This document shows, one piece after another, positions 54,087 through 63,142 of a stretch of DNA of 64,000 nucleotides (positions within the stretch are counted from its first letter, which is position 1; the number at the start of each line of letters is the position of its first letter). A program made the position numbers and the translations under genes. This DNA comes from Streptomyces nojiriensis (GTDB lineage Bacteria > Actinomycetota > Actinomycetes > Streptomycetales > Streptomycetaceae), in contig NZ_CP071139.1 in the NCBI RefSeq assembly GCF_017639205.1, forward strand, positions 1,426,001 to 1,490,000, in the 5' to 3' direction. The notes beneath the pieces were generated by a model. The model saw nothing but the letters and a program-made list of their open reading frames with translations. It made no database searches and was not told the origin of the DNA.

Positions 54087-55784
54087 TCAGCTTTCCTGAG
54101 CCGGGCCCTCGGGCTCGGGCTGGGGTGCCGTCCGGGCCGGTTCCGGCTGCGGAGCGGGCGGCTGCGCCGCGGACGGCGGCGGGGGCGCGGACGGCTTCTG
54201 CGCGGAAGGCGGCGGCGGAGCGGACGGACGCTCGGGTGCGGACGGCTTCTGCGCGGAAGGCTTCGGTGCGGACGGCGGCGGCGGAGCGGACGGACGCTCG
54301 GGTGCGGCCGAGGTCGGCGGACGCGGCGCGGGAGAGCCCGGAGTCGCCGGAGACGCGGGAGTCGCCGGAGCCGGGGGCGACGCGGGAGTCGCAGGCGCCG
54401 AGTTCGGCGTCGGTGACTGCGCGGGCGGCTTCGAAGGCGGCTCGGAGGCGGGCTTCGAAGGCGGCTCCGAGGCCGGCTTCGAAGGCGGCTCCGAGGTCGG
54501 CTTCTCGGGCGGCTTCGACTCGTCGGACGACTTCGAGGGTGCTGTCGAAGGTGGCTCGGACTTGGCCGGGGTCTTCTTCGGTGACTCCGAGGGCGGCTTC
54601 GACGGCGGCTTCGAGGGCGGCTTCGACGGGGACTCCGAAGGAGACTTCGACGGCGACTCGGACGTGGACTTCGACGGTGTCGGCTTCGTCACGGACGTGC
54701 TCGGGGTCGGGGACGTCCCGGACCGGGTCGGCCTCGGCGAGGTCACGGACGGGTTCGGGGTCGTCACCGACGGGGGCGGCGTGAGCGGCGGCGTCGGGAC
54801 CGGCGGCGGCGGGATCGGCCTGTCGGGCTTGGGCTTGCCGCCCTGGTGGTCGCCCTTGGGGCGCTCGTACCACCGGTGGTCACGGTGGTCGTAGATCACG
54901 ATCTTGTTGATGACGGTCGGCGCCGGTGCGATGGCCACCACCTTCGCCGGCTGGTACGAGGGCCACGTCTGCCCGAAGCGCTTCGGGGCGGCCTTGAGCG
55001 GCACCGGCGGACCGAGCGGGTTCCCGCATGCGCAGCGCACCCGCGGCACGCCGCGGTCGTCCACCAGCACGGCCGTCCCGGCCTGGAGCACGGCCTGGTA
55101 GGGGACGAGCTTGCCGTCCCGGTAGCTGTGGTTCGTCACCCGGGTGTCCATGCGCAGCTGCACCGAGGTGAGGGAGCGGAGGTAACCGGGAACCGCGGCC
55201 GGCTGGATGCCCTGTGCCTGGGCGAAGGCCGCGTTCTTGGCGGGATCGGCGCCCAGCGATCCGATCAGCTGCTCGACGTCACAGCTGGCGACGTTCCTGG
55301 TGCCGCCGTACACACCCGGCGCGGAGCCGCTGACGCTCCTGGTGCCCACCGGCCCGGTCGGGCTCGCGCTCGGACCGACCGTGCCCTGGGGAGAGGGCGG
55401 CGGGCTCTCAGGCGGGGGCGGGGCGCCCTTCACCACCGTGGACTCCGTGAAGGGGTCGGGGCCGGAGGAGGCGACGGGCTGGAGGAACACCTCGCCACCG
55501 GCGTTGTCGGCCTTCCCGCCCGGCCGGGTGAGGACCACGGCCAGGGCCACGACCGCCGCCACCGCGACCAGCGCGGTGACGAGGCGTGGCACGGAGCGCC
55601 ACCAGGGCCCTCCGGCCGGTCCCTGACCCGGGCCTCCGGACCCGCCCGGCCCGCCCGGCCCGCCCGGCGGCGCCGACGGCGGTGGTGGCGGCGGAGTCCC
55701 CTGCTGCCCGCCCGAGAGCGGGCCGGAGGGGGGCCCGGTGGGGCGTCCTGAAGACGGCCGTCGGCCGGAGGGTTGTGTGGTCAC
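54087..55784 (-). CDS. membrane-anchored DUF6777-type protein with Pro/Ser-rich tail
   Basis: This is a 565-residue protein taken from GTG 55784. The N-terminal ~60 residues are Gly/Pro-rich, followed by one helix (LVTALVAVAAVVALAVVL). An extracytoplasmic domain of ~200 residues includes GGEVFLQPVASSGPDPFTES, RNVASCDVEQLIGSLGADPA and CACGNPLGPP, the DUF6777 pattern. From ~residue 330 a long tail repeats units such as PSKPPSE and ERPSAPPPPSA. It belongs to a conserved signalling locus beside a streptophobe protein and Ser/Thr kinase. Role unknown. The tail may span the wall. Confidence 0.82.
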   Translation of the reverse strand: MTTQPSGRRPSSGRPTGPPSGPLSGGQQGTPPPPPPSAPPGGPGGPGGSGGPGQGPAGGPWWRSVPRLVTALVAVAAVVALAVVLTRPGGKADNAGGEVFLQPVASSGPDPFTESTVVKGAPPPPESPPPSPQGTVGPSASPTGPVGTRSVSGSAPGVYGGTRNVASCDVEQLIGSLGADPAKNAAFAQAQGIQPAAVPGYLRSLTSVQLRMDTRVTNHSYRDGKLVPYQAVLQAGTAVLVDDRGVPRVRCACGNPLGPPVPLKAAPKRFGQTWPSYQPAKVVAIAPAPTVINKIVIYDHRDHRWYERPKGDHQGGKPKPDRPIPPPPVPTPPLTPPPSVTTPNPSVTSPRPTRSGTSPTPSTSVTKPTPSKSTSESPSKSPSESPSKPPSKPPSKPPSESPKKTPAKSEPPSTAPSKSSDESKPPEKPTSEPPSKPASEPPSKPASEPPSKPPAQSPTPNSAPATPASPPAPATPASPATPGSPAPRPPTSAAPERPSAPPPPSAPKPSAQKPSAPERPSAPPPPSAQKPSAPPPPSAAQPPAPQPEPARTAPQPEPEGPAQES

Positions 55785-55877
55785 GGGCTCTTCTTCCCAG
55801 GAGGAGTGAGTTCCCCGGGGACCATTGTGTGCGCCGTCCGGGTGGTGCCCGCAAGCCGGGGATGTCACGGTGGCAGG

Positions 55878-57173
55878 GTGACTCGGACGCCGGAATCGTC
55901 ATCCTCGGGGGGCTCCGCGAGGGCATGGCGGGACGCCCTCGTCGCGGTCGTCGCGGGATTCGCGGTGATGACCGCGGTCGCCGTCGCCGGGCTGATGTGC
56001 GCGGGCGCGGGCGACCTCCCGGGTGGCGCGTTCCCGCATGTGGCCGCCGCGGTCGTGGTGATGGCGGCGGGCGGTTCGCTGGAGGTGTCGGGCGGTGCCG
56101 GTTCGCTGGCGGGGGCGGACGTGACCCTGTCGGTGGTCCCCCTCTCGGTGAGCCTGGCGGGCGCCCTCGTGACGGGCTGCCTCTTCCTGCGCCCCCTGCA
56201 CAACCGGGCCGTCGCCCGGCCGCGCGAACTCATCGGCCGCGCGGTTCCGTTGGTCGTGCTGTGGCTGCTCGCCCTGACCGGCGCCGCCTTCCTCGCCCGC
56301 GAGACCTTCGGCATCTCCACCGGCGACTCCCCCATCGGGACCATCACCGAACTCCTGGACTCCGCACCCACGGTGGGCTTCCAGGCCGACCTGCCGGCCA
56401 CCCTCCTGTACGGACTGCTGTGGATCCTCGGTCTGTTGGTGATCGCCCTGTTGGTCTCACGGCGCGCCCCGCTCCCGGCCCGGCTGGTCCGCTTCCACTC
56501 GGCGCTGCGCCCGGCCGCCTTCGCCACGATGCTGCTGCTCCTCGCCTACGTCGTCCTCGGCATCGGGGTCGGCGTGGTCGTGGCCGCCACGCAGGGCCAT
56601 GCCGACCGGACCCTGGCCGTGATCCTGCTCGGGCTGCCGAACCTCGTCTGGCTCGCGCTCACCCTGGGCTTCGGCGGCGCCTGGCAGGGCAACGTCGAGG
56701 GGCCCTTCGGGCTGCCGATGCCGCAGCTGCTGGACCAGGTCCTGCGCGGCTCCGACCCGTCCCGGATCGACGTGGCCTCGCTCGCGGAGCAGGACTCCCG
56801 GGCCTGGTGGCTGGTGGTCGTGGCCGCCGTCCTGCTGCTCGGCACGGGCGTCCTGGCGGCCGTACGCTCCCCCGCCCACGTCCGCCCCTGGCAGCACGCT
56901 CTCCACCTGGGCGTGGCCCTGGCCCTGGCGACCTTGACGGTCTGCCTGCTGGGCCGGATCCAGGCGCAGTTCGGGCTCTCCCTGCTGGGCATCGGCGAGG
57001 TCGACGGCCTCAGCGGCCAGGTCCAACTGCAGCCCGTGCTGTGGCGCAACGTCGGTCTCGGGCTCCTGTGGGGAGCCGTGGCGGGATTCCTGGGCGCGCT
57101 GCTGGCCCGTCCGCTGCACCGCGGCGGCCGTGTCGACGAACCGGCCGCCGCGACCCGCGCGACACCCGAGTAG
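55878..57173 (+). CDS. streptophobe-type integral membrane protein
   Basis: This 431-residue protein starts at GTG 55878. It has about ten helices. The first begins RDALVAVVAGFAVMTAVAVA, and a conserved-looking block ADVTLSVVPLSVSLAGALVT follows. These match the streptophobe family, very hydrophobic proteins of Streptomyces of unknown role, often next to Ser/Thr kinases and DUF6777 proteins. It is divergent from the DUF6777 gene, and its stop is 22 bases from the stop of the kinase on the other strand. Confidence 0.82.
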   Translation: MTRTPESSSSGGSARAWRDALVAVVAGFAVMTAVAVAGLMCAGAGDLPGGAFPHVAAAVVVMAAGGSLEVSGGAGSLAGADVTLSVVPLSVSLAGALVTGCLFLRPLHNRAVARPRELIGRAVPLVVLWLLALTGAAFLARETFGISTGDSPIGTITELLDSAPTVGFQADLPATLLYGLLWILGLLVIALLVSRRAPLPARLVRFHSALRPAAFATMLLLLAYVVLGIGVGVVVAATQGHADRTLAVILLGLPNLVWLALTLGFGGAWQGNVEGPFGLPMPQLLDQVLRGSDPSRIDVASLAEQDSRAWWLVVVAAVLLLGTGVLAAVRSPAHVRPWQHALHLGVALALATLTVCLLGRIQAQFGLSLLGIGEVDGLSGQVQLQPVLWRNVGLGLLWGAVAGFLGALLARPLHRGGRVDEPAAATRATPE

Positions 57174-57194
57174 GCCGAGCGTGCCGGGAGCGGC

Positions 57195-58202
57195 TCAGGC
57201 CGTCCCCCCGGAGGCCGGCCGGCCGAACACCGGGAGCGCCCAGGCCGGCACCGGTGGCGGGGCGGGCAGGTCGGGGCGGGCGCCCGCCTCATCGCCCGCC
57301 ACCCCTGTCGTCGTCGGCCCGCCGGCCTCCCCCGCCCGCCGCAGGGCCCCGGTGAACTCCAGACAGCTGCTCCACCGGTCGTCCGGCGACTTGGCCAGCG
57401 CCTTCGCCAGGACCGCGTCCACCTCTTCCGGCAGCCCGGGCCGCCGCGAGCTCAGCGGGGGCGGGGCGTCGTACTGGTGGGCCCACAGCAGGGCGATGTC
57501 GTCGTCGCGCTGGAAGGGCGGTTCCCCGGCGAGGGCCTCGTAGACGACGCATCCCAGGCTGTAGACGTCGCAGCGGCCGTCCACCGGCTTGCCCGAGATC
57601 TGTTCCGGCGCCACGTAGGTCATGGTGCCGACGAACTGACCGTCGGTCGTGAACCCGGTCAGGGACAGCGATTTCTTCGTCAGCCCGAAGTCCGTGAGGT
57701 AGGCGTGTTCCGGGTGGTCCCGGTCCGTGCCCGGGGCGATCAGGATGTTGCCCGGTTTCACGTCCCGGTGGACCAGGTCGTGGGCATGGGCGGCGTCCAG
57801 CGCGGAGGCCACCTGGCCGGCGATGCGCGCGGCCGTCTCCACCGGCAGCGGGCCCGTCCGGTCCAGCATCACCCGCAGGTCCGGTCCCTCGACGAGGCGC
57901 ATGGCGATGTAGAGCAGTCCGTCCGCCTCCCCCGCCTCGAACACGGGCACGATGTTGGGGTGCTCGATGGCCGCCGCCACCTTCGACTCGTGGGCGAACC
58001 GCTGCCTGAAGGTGTCGTTCCGGGCCAGCTCGGGGGCCAGCAGTTTCAGTGCCACCCGCCGGTCGAGGCGCAGGTCGAGCGCCTCGTAGACGACGGCCAT
58101 GCCGCCGCGCCCGATCTCGCTCTCCACCAGGTACCCGGCGATCTGCTTCCCGCGCAGGTCGGCCGGGGACCCGTCCGCGGGCTCCGCCCGTTCCTCGGCC
58201 AC
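57195..58202 (-). CDS. soluble Hanks-type Ser/Thr protein kinase
   Basis: This is a 335-residue kinase. The glycine loop GRGGMAVVYEA, the lysine in VALKLL, catalytic HRD in LVHRDVKPGNILI, DFG in LTDFGLTKKSL, and APEQI are all present, so it should be active. Unlike PknB-type kinases it has no membrane helix or PASTA repeats. The last ~50 residues are a Pro/Ala-rich tail. It lies two bases after the 58205-58969 gene and downstream of the FHA-ABC gene, so FHA domains that bind phosphothreonine are likely targets. Confidence 0.94.
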   Translation of the reverse strand: MAEERAEPADGSPADLRGKQIAGYLVESEIGRGGMAVVYEALDLRLDRRVALKLLAPELARNDTFRQRFAHESKVAAAIEHPNIVPVFEAGEADGLLYIAMRLVEGPDLRVMLDRTGPLPVETAARIAGQVASALDAAHAHDLVHRDVKPGNILIAPGTDRDHPEHAYLTDFGLTKKSLSLTGFTTDGQFVGTMTYVAPEQISGKPVDGRCDVYSLGCVVYEALAGEPPFQRDDDIALLWAHQYDAPPPLSSRRPGLPEEVDAVLAKALAKSPDDRWSSCLEFTGALRRAGEAGGPTTTGVAGDEAGARPDLPAPPPVPAWALPVFGRPASGGTA

Positions 58203-58204
58203 CG

Positions 58205-58969
58205 TCAGCCGTCCCCGGGATCGCGGGTGTCCACGATCCGCGTCGGGTCATGGGCCTCCGCCCGTTCGGACCGGTCCCCGGGCCCTTCGCGCGGGATGGC
58301 GACCGCGTCGGTCGGTGGCGGTTCCTTCCGTACGCCGGCCCCGCCGCCCGGACGCGTCTGCGCGGGCGGCGGCTGCGGCCCGGGTTCGGGTGCGGGTGCG
58401 GGCGCGGGTGCGGGTTCGGGTTCGGGTGCGGGTTCGGGTTCGGGTGCGGACGCGCCGCCCGGGCCGGCGACGACCGCGTAGGTCGTCATGCGGTCGCCGT
58501 CGTCGTACAGCCACCGGCCGGACCTCTCGTCGTAGAGCCACACCGATTCCCCGTCGATGACCACCCCGGCCCGCAGTCCGCGCACCGAGCGGCGGAAGGC
58601 GTCGGCGTCGATGCGTCCCGAGGCGAGCTCGTCCACGGCCCGCCGGTAGCGTTCCAGGGCCTCGGAGCCTCGGGTCAGCAGCGGCCGCGGGTCCTCGGAG
58701 CGGACCGGGGGCCGTCCCCCGGCCGTCGGCGGCGGGTGCGGCACGGCGACCAGCAGCCGCCCGTCCACCCAGGCGGACCACCCGTTGGCGCACAGGACCT
58801 CCCCCCACTCTCCGCGCCGGGACAGCAGTTGCACGGGCAGGAACGGGTCCAGGGGCACGGTCGGCCGGGTGACGTCCGGGCCCTCCCAGGCGGCCAGTCC
58901 CTCCTGCGGCACCACATGCGTGGGCCGGAAGTCCGCCACCTCGCCTCCGGGTCCCAGCGGGCTGCTCAT
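58205..58969 (-). CDS. unknown protein with acidic Pro-Glu repeat, kinase operon
   Basis: This is a 254-residue protein from ATG 58969. Residues ~1-90 form a beta-rich domain (FLPVQLLSRRGEWGEVLCAN, GWSAWVDGRLLVAV). Residues ~90-160 are helical with a short beta motif (SVWLYDERSGRWLYDDGD). A linker repeats E-P-E-P-A-P units (about residues 175-200). The C-terminus is polar. The family is not known to me, but the locus is conserved beside kinase and FHA-ABC genes. It starts five bases from the FHA-ABC stop. Confidence 0.75.
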   Translation of the reverse strand: MSSPLGPGGEVADFRPTHVVPQEGLAAWEGPDVTRPTVPLDPFLPVQLLSRRGEWGEVLCANGWSAWVDGRLLVAVPHPPPTAGGRPPVRSEDPRPLLTRGSEALERYRRAVDELASGRIDADAFRRSVRGLRAGVVIDGESVWLYDERSGRWLYDDGDRMTTYAVVAGPGGASAPEPEPAPEPEPAPAPAPAPEPGPQPPPAQTRPGGGAGVRKEPPPTDAVAIPREGPGDRSERAEAHDPTRIVDTRDPGDG

Positions 58970-58974
58970 GGGGC

Positions 58975-61362
58975 CTACTTCCGCATGATGGTCGGCTCGT
59001 GGCGGCGCAGCAGCCGAGAGACCAGCACGCCGAACAGCACGGACAGGACGACGAGCATGCCCATTTCGAGGAGCCAGAGGTGGGCCTCGTGGTCGAACAG
59101 CGGGTCCTGGGTGATCTTGCCGGGCACGATCGCCCCGAGGTCGATGGTGCCGGCCATCGCCCCCATGGCCCAGCGTGCCGGTACGAACCAGGCCAGCTGT
59201 TCGATGACGGGGACGCCGGTGAGTTTCAGCAGGGAGCCGCAGAAGACGACCTGCACGATCGTGAGGAGGACCAGCAGCGGCATGGTGACCTCCTCCTTGG
59301 TCACCAGGGCGGAGATCAGCAGGCCGAGCAGCATCGCGGTGAGGGACAGCAGGGCGACGGCAAGGGTGATCTCGAGAAGTGGTGGCATGAAGTTGCCGCG
59401 GCCACCGGGGGCGTTGATGGTGACGCCCGCGAGGCCTACGAGGGTCAGGACCACGGCTTGGGCGACGGTGATCGCGCCGAGGACGACGACCTTGGACATC
59501 AGGTAGGCGGAGCGGGACAGGCCGACGGAGCGCTCGCGCTGGTAGATGACGCGTTCCTTGACGAGTTCGCGCACCGCGTTGGCGGCGCCGATCAGGACTC
59601 CGCCCACACAGAGGATGAACAGGGCGTTCAGCGCGGTTTCGGCGTTGAGGGTGTTGCCGGCCAGTGCGCGGGTCATGGCGCCCATGACGAAGGGCAGCGC
59701 GACCATGATGATCAGGAAGGTGCGGTCGGACCTGAGCACGGAAGCGTACCGGCGGATCAGGGTGGAGAGCTGGGAGCCCCAGCTCTGGGCCTTGGGCGGC
59801 GGCTTCGGCGGCGGGCCGGCGGCGGACCGTTCGGCCTGCTCCGTGAGCGGGAGCCGGCCGGCGGTGAAGTCGACGTTGCGCCGGTGCATCGGCGAGGCCC
59901 GGTACTCCCCGGCCCAGTCGCGGTCGCGCTGGTTCTCGAAGGCTTCGAAGGCCTCGGGCCACTGGTCGAAGCCGAAGAAGTCGAGGGCCTCCCCGGGAGG
60001 ACCGTAGTAGGCGATGCGCCCGCCGGGTGCCAGGACCAGGAGGCGGTCGCAGCCTTCGAGGTTGAGCACGCTGTGGGTGACGACGATGACCGTGCGGCCG
60101 TCGTCCGCGAGCTCGCGCAGCATGTTCATCACCGAGCGGTCCATGCCGGGGTCGAGTCCGGAGGTGGGCTCGTCCAGGAAGAGCAGGGAGGGCTTGGTGA
60201 GCAGTTCCAGGGCGACGGAGACGCGTTTGCGCTGGCCGCCGGAGAGGCTGTGGATGGGCTGGTCGGCACGCTGTTCGAGGCCGAGTTCGCCGATCACCTC
60301 GTCGACCCGGGCCTGGCGTTCGGCCTTGGCCGTGTCCTGCGGGAAGCGCAGTTCGGCGGCGTAGGTGAGGGCGCGCCGGACGGTGAGCTGGAGGTGCAGG
60401 ATGTCGTCCTGCGGGACGAGGCCGATGCGGCTGCGCAGCTCGGCGTAGTCGCGGTAGAGGTCGCGCCCGTCGTACAGGACGGTGCCCTGGTCGGCGGGGC
60501 GCAGGCCGGTCAGCGCGCCGAGCAGGGTGGACTTGCCGGCTCCGCTGGGGCCCACGACGGCCAGCAGGCATTTGGCGCCGACGGGGAAGGAGACCTGGTC
60601 GAGGAGGGTCTTGCGGCCCCGGTCGACGGCGACGGTGAGGCCCTGGACGTCGAGGGAGACCTCGCCGGTGTCCACGAACTCCTGGAGCTGGTCGCCGACG
60701 AGGCAGAAGACCGAGTGGCCGATGCCGACGATGTCGCCCTCGGTGACGGGGGTGGGCCGGGTCACGGCGGCGCCGTTGAGGTAGGTGCCGTTGTGGCTGC
60801 CGAGGTCGACGATCTCGTAGCTGCCGTCGGCGAGGGCGTGCAGCTCGGCGTGGCGGCGGGACACGGTGAGGTCGTCGACGACGAGGTCGCTCTCGGGGGC
60901 GCGGCCGATGCGGACGGTGGTGCGGACGGGCAGCGGACGTACCGTCGTCGGCTGCCGGAAGGTGCCGGTCATGGCCGGGTTCGTGACGTGGGAGGGGCGG
61001 CCGGTGCCGGGCCCGGGGGGTGGTGCGGGCGGGGGCGGCGGCGCGGGGCCGATGACGGCGGCGCGGGGCCCGTCCTCGACGCTGCCGAAGCGCAGTTCCG
61101 TGCCGACGCCGACGCTCCACTCACGGACGCGGTGACCATCGGCGAAGGTGCCGTTGGTGCTGCCCTCGTCCTCGAGCGTCCAGTGGTCGCCGTCCGGGCG
61201 CAGGATCGCGTGGTGCCAGGAGACGCGGGCGTCGTCGAGGCAGATCTCGCAAAGGGGGTCCCGACCGACGTGGTAGATCCGGTCGGGATCCATCTCGGTG
61301 GCGCCCCAGTCGGTCACCAGGACGAGCTGGGGCGCGGTCGGCACACTTGGGCGCTGGACCAT
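58975..61362 (-). CDS. FHA-FHA-ABC exporter (Rv1747-type)
   Basis: This is a 795-residue protein. Two FHA domains at residues ~15-95 (GRDPLCEICLDDARVSWHHA, STNGTFADG) and ~145-215 (GRAPESDLVVDDLTVSRRHA, SHNGTYLNG) bind phosphothreonine. An ABCG-type ATPase follows: Walker A VGPSGAGKST, signature LSGGQRKRVSVAL, Walker B LLFLDEPTSGLD. The last ~270 residues hold six helices. It resembles mycobacterial Rv1747, a kinase-controlled exporter. The kinase two genes downstream fits this. ATG 61362. Confidence 0.94.
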   Translation of the reverse strand: MVQRPSVPTAPQLVLVTDWGATEMDPDRIYHVGRDPLCEICLDDARVSWHHAILRPDGDHWTLEDEGSTNGTFADGHRVREWSVGVGTELRFGSVEDGPRAAVIGPAPPPPPAPPPGPGTGRPSHVTNPAMTGTFRQPTTVRPLPVRTTVRIGRAPESDLVVDDLTVSRRHAELHALADGSYEIVDLGSHNGTYLNGAAVTRPTPVTEGDIVGIGHSVFCLVGDQLQEFVDTGEVSLDVQGLTVAVDRGRKTLLDQVSFPVGAKCLLAVVGPSGAGKSTLLGALTGLRPADQGTVLYDGRDLYRDYAELRSRIGLVPQDDILHLQLTVRRALTYAAELRFPQDTAKAERQARVDEVIGELGLEQRADQPIHSLSGGQRKRVSVALELLTKPSLLFLDEPTSGLDPGMDRSVMNMLRELADDGRTVIVVTHSVLNLEGCDRLLVLAPGGRIAYYGPPGEALDFFGFDQWPEAFEAFENQRDRDWAGEYRASPMHRRNVDFTAGRLPLTEQAERSAAGPPPKPPPKAQSWGSQLSTLIRRYASVLRSDRTFLIIMVALPFVMGAMTRALAGNTLNAETALNALFILCVGGVLIGAANAVRELVKERVIYQRERSVGLSRSAYLMSKVVVLGAITVAQAVVLTLVGLAGVTINAPGGRGNFMPPLLEITLAVALLSLTAMLLGLLISALVTKEEVTMPLLVLLTIVQVVFCGSLLKLTGVPVIEQLAWFVPARWAMGAMAGTIDLGAIVPGKITQDPLFDHEAHLWLLEMGMLVVLSVLFGVLVSRLLRRHEPTIMRK

Positions 61363-61441
61363 GACCAGATTTTCCCACGATCGGGAAGGTCCGGCACCGG
61401 TCGGACATCACCGCAGGTCAGAGGCCTCTTATGGGTAATGA

Positions 61442-61456
61442 CAACGGTCCCCGTTG
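61442..61456. promoter_or_regulatory. dyad upstream of CDF gene
   Basis: CAACGG-TCC-CCGTTG is a perfect 6-3-6 dyad at 61442-61456, 86 bases before the CDF start and 80 bases from the FHA-ABC start. It is a candidate operator for a metal regulator. The regulator is not adjacent. Confidence 0.4.
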
Positions 61457-61541
61457 CAGCCTTTGCCGATCCCGCCGGGGTGCGCTTCACTTCACGCGAC
61501 GGGACCGGACGCACCGGTGCCGCGACGAGACGGGGGACGCC

Positions 61542-62555
61542 ATGAGTGGGCACGACCACGCGCACGACGGCCACGACCACGGCCACGACCACGGAGGGCA
61601 CAGCCACGGCGTGGCGGCCGATGCCGACCGGCGCTGGCTGGCGATCGCGCTCGCCCTGATCGGCGGGTTCATGGCCGTCGAGGTGGTCATCGGCCTCATG
61701 GCCAACTCGCTGGCCCTGATCTCCGACGCGGCCCACATGCTGACCGACGCGGTCTCGATCGTCCTGGCGCTGATCGCCATGCGGCTGGCCGCCCGCCCCG
61801 CCCGCGGCGGCTTCACGTACGGCCTCAAGCGGGCCGAGATACTCTCCGCCCAGGCGAACGGACTGACGCTGATCCTGCTGGCGGCCTGGCTGGCGTACGA
61901 GGCGGTGCGGCGGCTGATGGACCCGCCGCCGGTGGAGGGCGGGCTGGTCGTGGTGACCGCGCTCGCGGGCATCGTCGTCAACGTGGCCGCGGCCTGGTGC
62001 ATCTCCCGGGCGAACCGTTCCGCGCTCGTCGTCGAGGGCGCCTACCAGCACATCCTGAACGACCTCTTCGCCTTCATCGGCACCGCGGTCGCCGGTCTGA
62101 TCGTGCTGACCACCGGCTTCCGGCAGGCGGACGCGATCGCCACGCTGGTCGTGGTGGTGCTGATGGTCAAGGCGGGCTACGGGCTGGTCCGCGAGTCCGG
62201 CCGGATCCTCCTGGAGGCCGCCCCGGCCCATGTGGACCCGGACGCGGTCGGCGACCGCCTCGTCGGGCACCCGCCCGTCACCGAGGTGCACGACCTGCAC
62301 ATCTGGACGATCACCTCGGGCCAGGCGGCCCTGTCCGCGCACGTGCTGGTGGAGCCGGCGGGCGACTGCCACGCCGTACGCCGCGACCTGGAGCGGCTGC
62401 TCGACAAGGAGTACGGGATCACGCACACCACCCTCCAGGTGGACCACGCCCAGGACTCCCTGCTCACGGTCGGCCGCGCGGGCGGGGGCGCCTCCGACGC
62501 GCACTGCGCGGACGCGCACGGTCCGGTGCACCGGCAGGGCCCGCACGACCACTGA
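61542..62555 (+). CDS. cation diffusion facilitator (zinc/cobalt exporter)
   Basis: This is a 337-residue CDF protein. A His/Asp-rich N-terminus (HDHAHDGHDHGHDHGGHSHG) precedes six helices. Metal-site residues are in ISDAAHMLTDA (helix 2, H-x3-D) and YQHILNDLFAF (helix 5). A soluble C-terminal domain (DLHIWTITSGQAALSAHVLV) and a second His-containing tail follow. CDFs export Zn, Co or Cd in exchange for protons. I chose ATG 61542 because it gives the His-rich start common to the family. Confidence 0.93.
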   Translation: MSGHDHAHDGHDHGHDHGGHSHGVAADADRRWLAIALALIGGFMAVEVVIGLMANSLALISDAAHMLTDAVSIVLALIAMRLAARPARGGFTYGLKRAEILSAQANGLTLILLAAWLAYEAVRRLMDPPPVEGGLVVVTALAGIVVNVAAAWCISRANRSALVVEGAYQHILNDLFAFIGTAVAGLIVLTTGFRQADAIATLVVVVLMVKAGYGLVRESGRILLEAAPAHVDPDAVGDRLVGHPPVTEVHDLHIWTITSGQAALSAHVLVEPAGDCHAVRRDLERLLDKEYGITHTTLQVDHAQDSLLTVGRAGGGASDAHCADAHGPVHRQGPHDH

Positions 62556-62612
62556 CGGCGGAACGCGCAACCGCGTCACTGACCGGGGTCCGTACGGGGC
62601 ATGGATGTACCC

Positions 62613-63092
62613 ATGACACACAAACGCAGTGCCGGACTGCTCCTCTTCCGGCGGACCGGTCCGGAGCCGGAGCCCGGTGTCGAGGTACTCCTCGGACATA
62701 TGGGCGGTCCGCTCTGGGCCGGGCGGAAGGCCGGTGACTGGGCCATCCCCAAGGGTGAATACGGGCCCGAGGAGACTCCGCGGGACGCGGCCCGCCGCGA
62801 GTTCACCGAGGAGATCGGGCTGCCTCCGCCGGAGGGCGACTACCTGCCGCTGGGCGAGGTCCTCCTGACCAGCGGAAAGCTGGTGACGATCTGGGCGGTG
62901 GAGGCGGATCTCGACCCCGCGCTGATGGTGCCCGGGACGTTCACGATGGAGTGGCCTCCGCACTCCGGGAACGTCCAGGAGTTCCCGGAGCTGGACCGGG
63001 TGGCCTGGTTTGCTCCGTCCCTGGCGCAAAACATGCTGATTCCTTCCCAACTCCCGTTTCTGGAACGCCTGTTGGAGCTGCTGAAGGTTTGA
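62613..63092 (+). CDS. NUDIX hydrolase
   Basis: This 159-residue protein has a complete NUDIX box beginning GEYGPEETPRDAARREFTEE and ending IGL. The N-terminus SAGLLLFRRT and the segment GDWAIPKGEY are typical of the bacterial NUDIX group that acts on nucleoside diphosphate derivatives. ATG 62613 is chosen, and ATG 62601 is an in-frame alternative. It lies 57 bases after the CDF gene. Confidence 0.9.
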   Translation: MTHKRSAGLLLFRRTGPEPEPGVEVLLGHMGGPLWAGRKAGDWAIPKGEYGPEETPRDAARREFTEEIGLPPPEGDYLPLGEVLLTSGKLVTIWAVEADLDPALMVPGTFTMEWPPHSGNVQEFPELDRVAWFAPSLAQNMLIPSQLPFLERLLELLKV

Positions 63093-63142
63093 CCCACACT
63101 TGCACTTGCCAACACCCTTACCTGCATGGACATTGCACACAT

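Noticed and set aside
58999..61545. 848-codon plus-strand frame opposite the FHA-ABC gene
   Set aside because: Repetitive Gly/Glu/Asp/Val translation; the minus strand encodes all ABC and FHA motifs.
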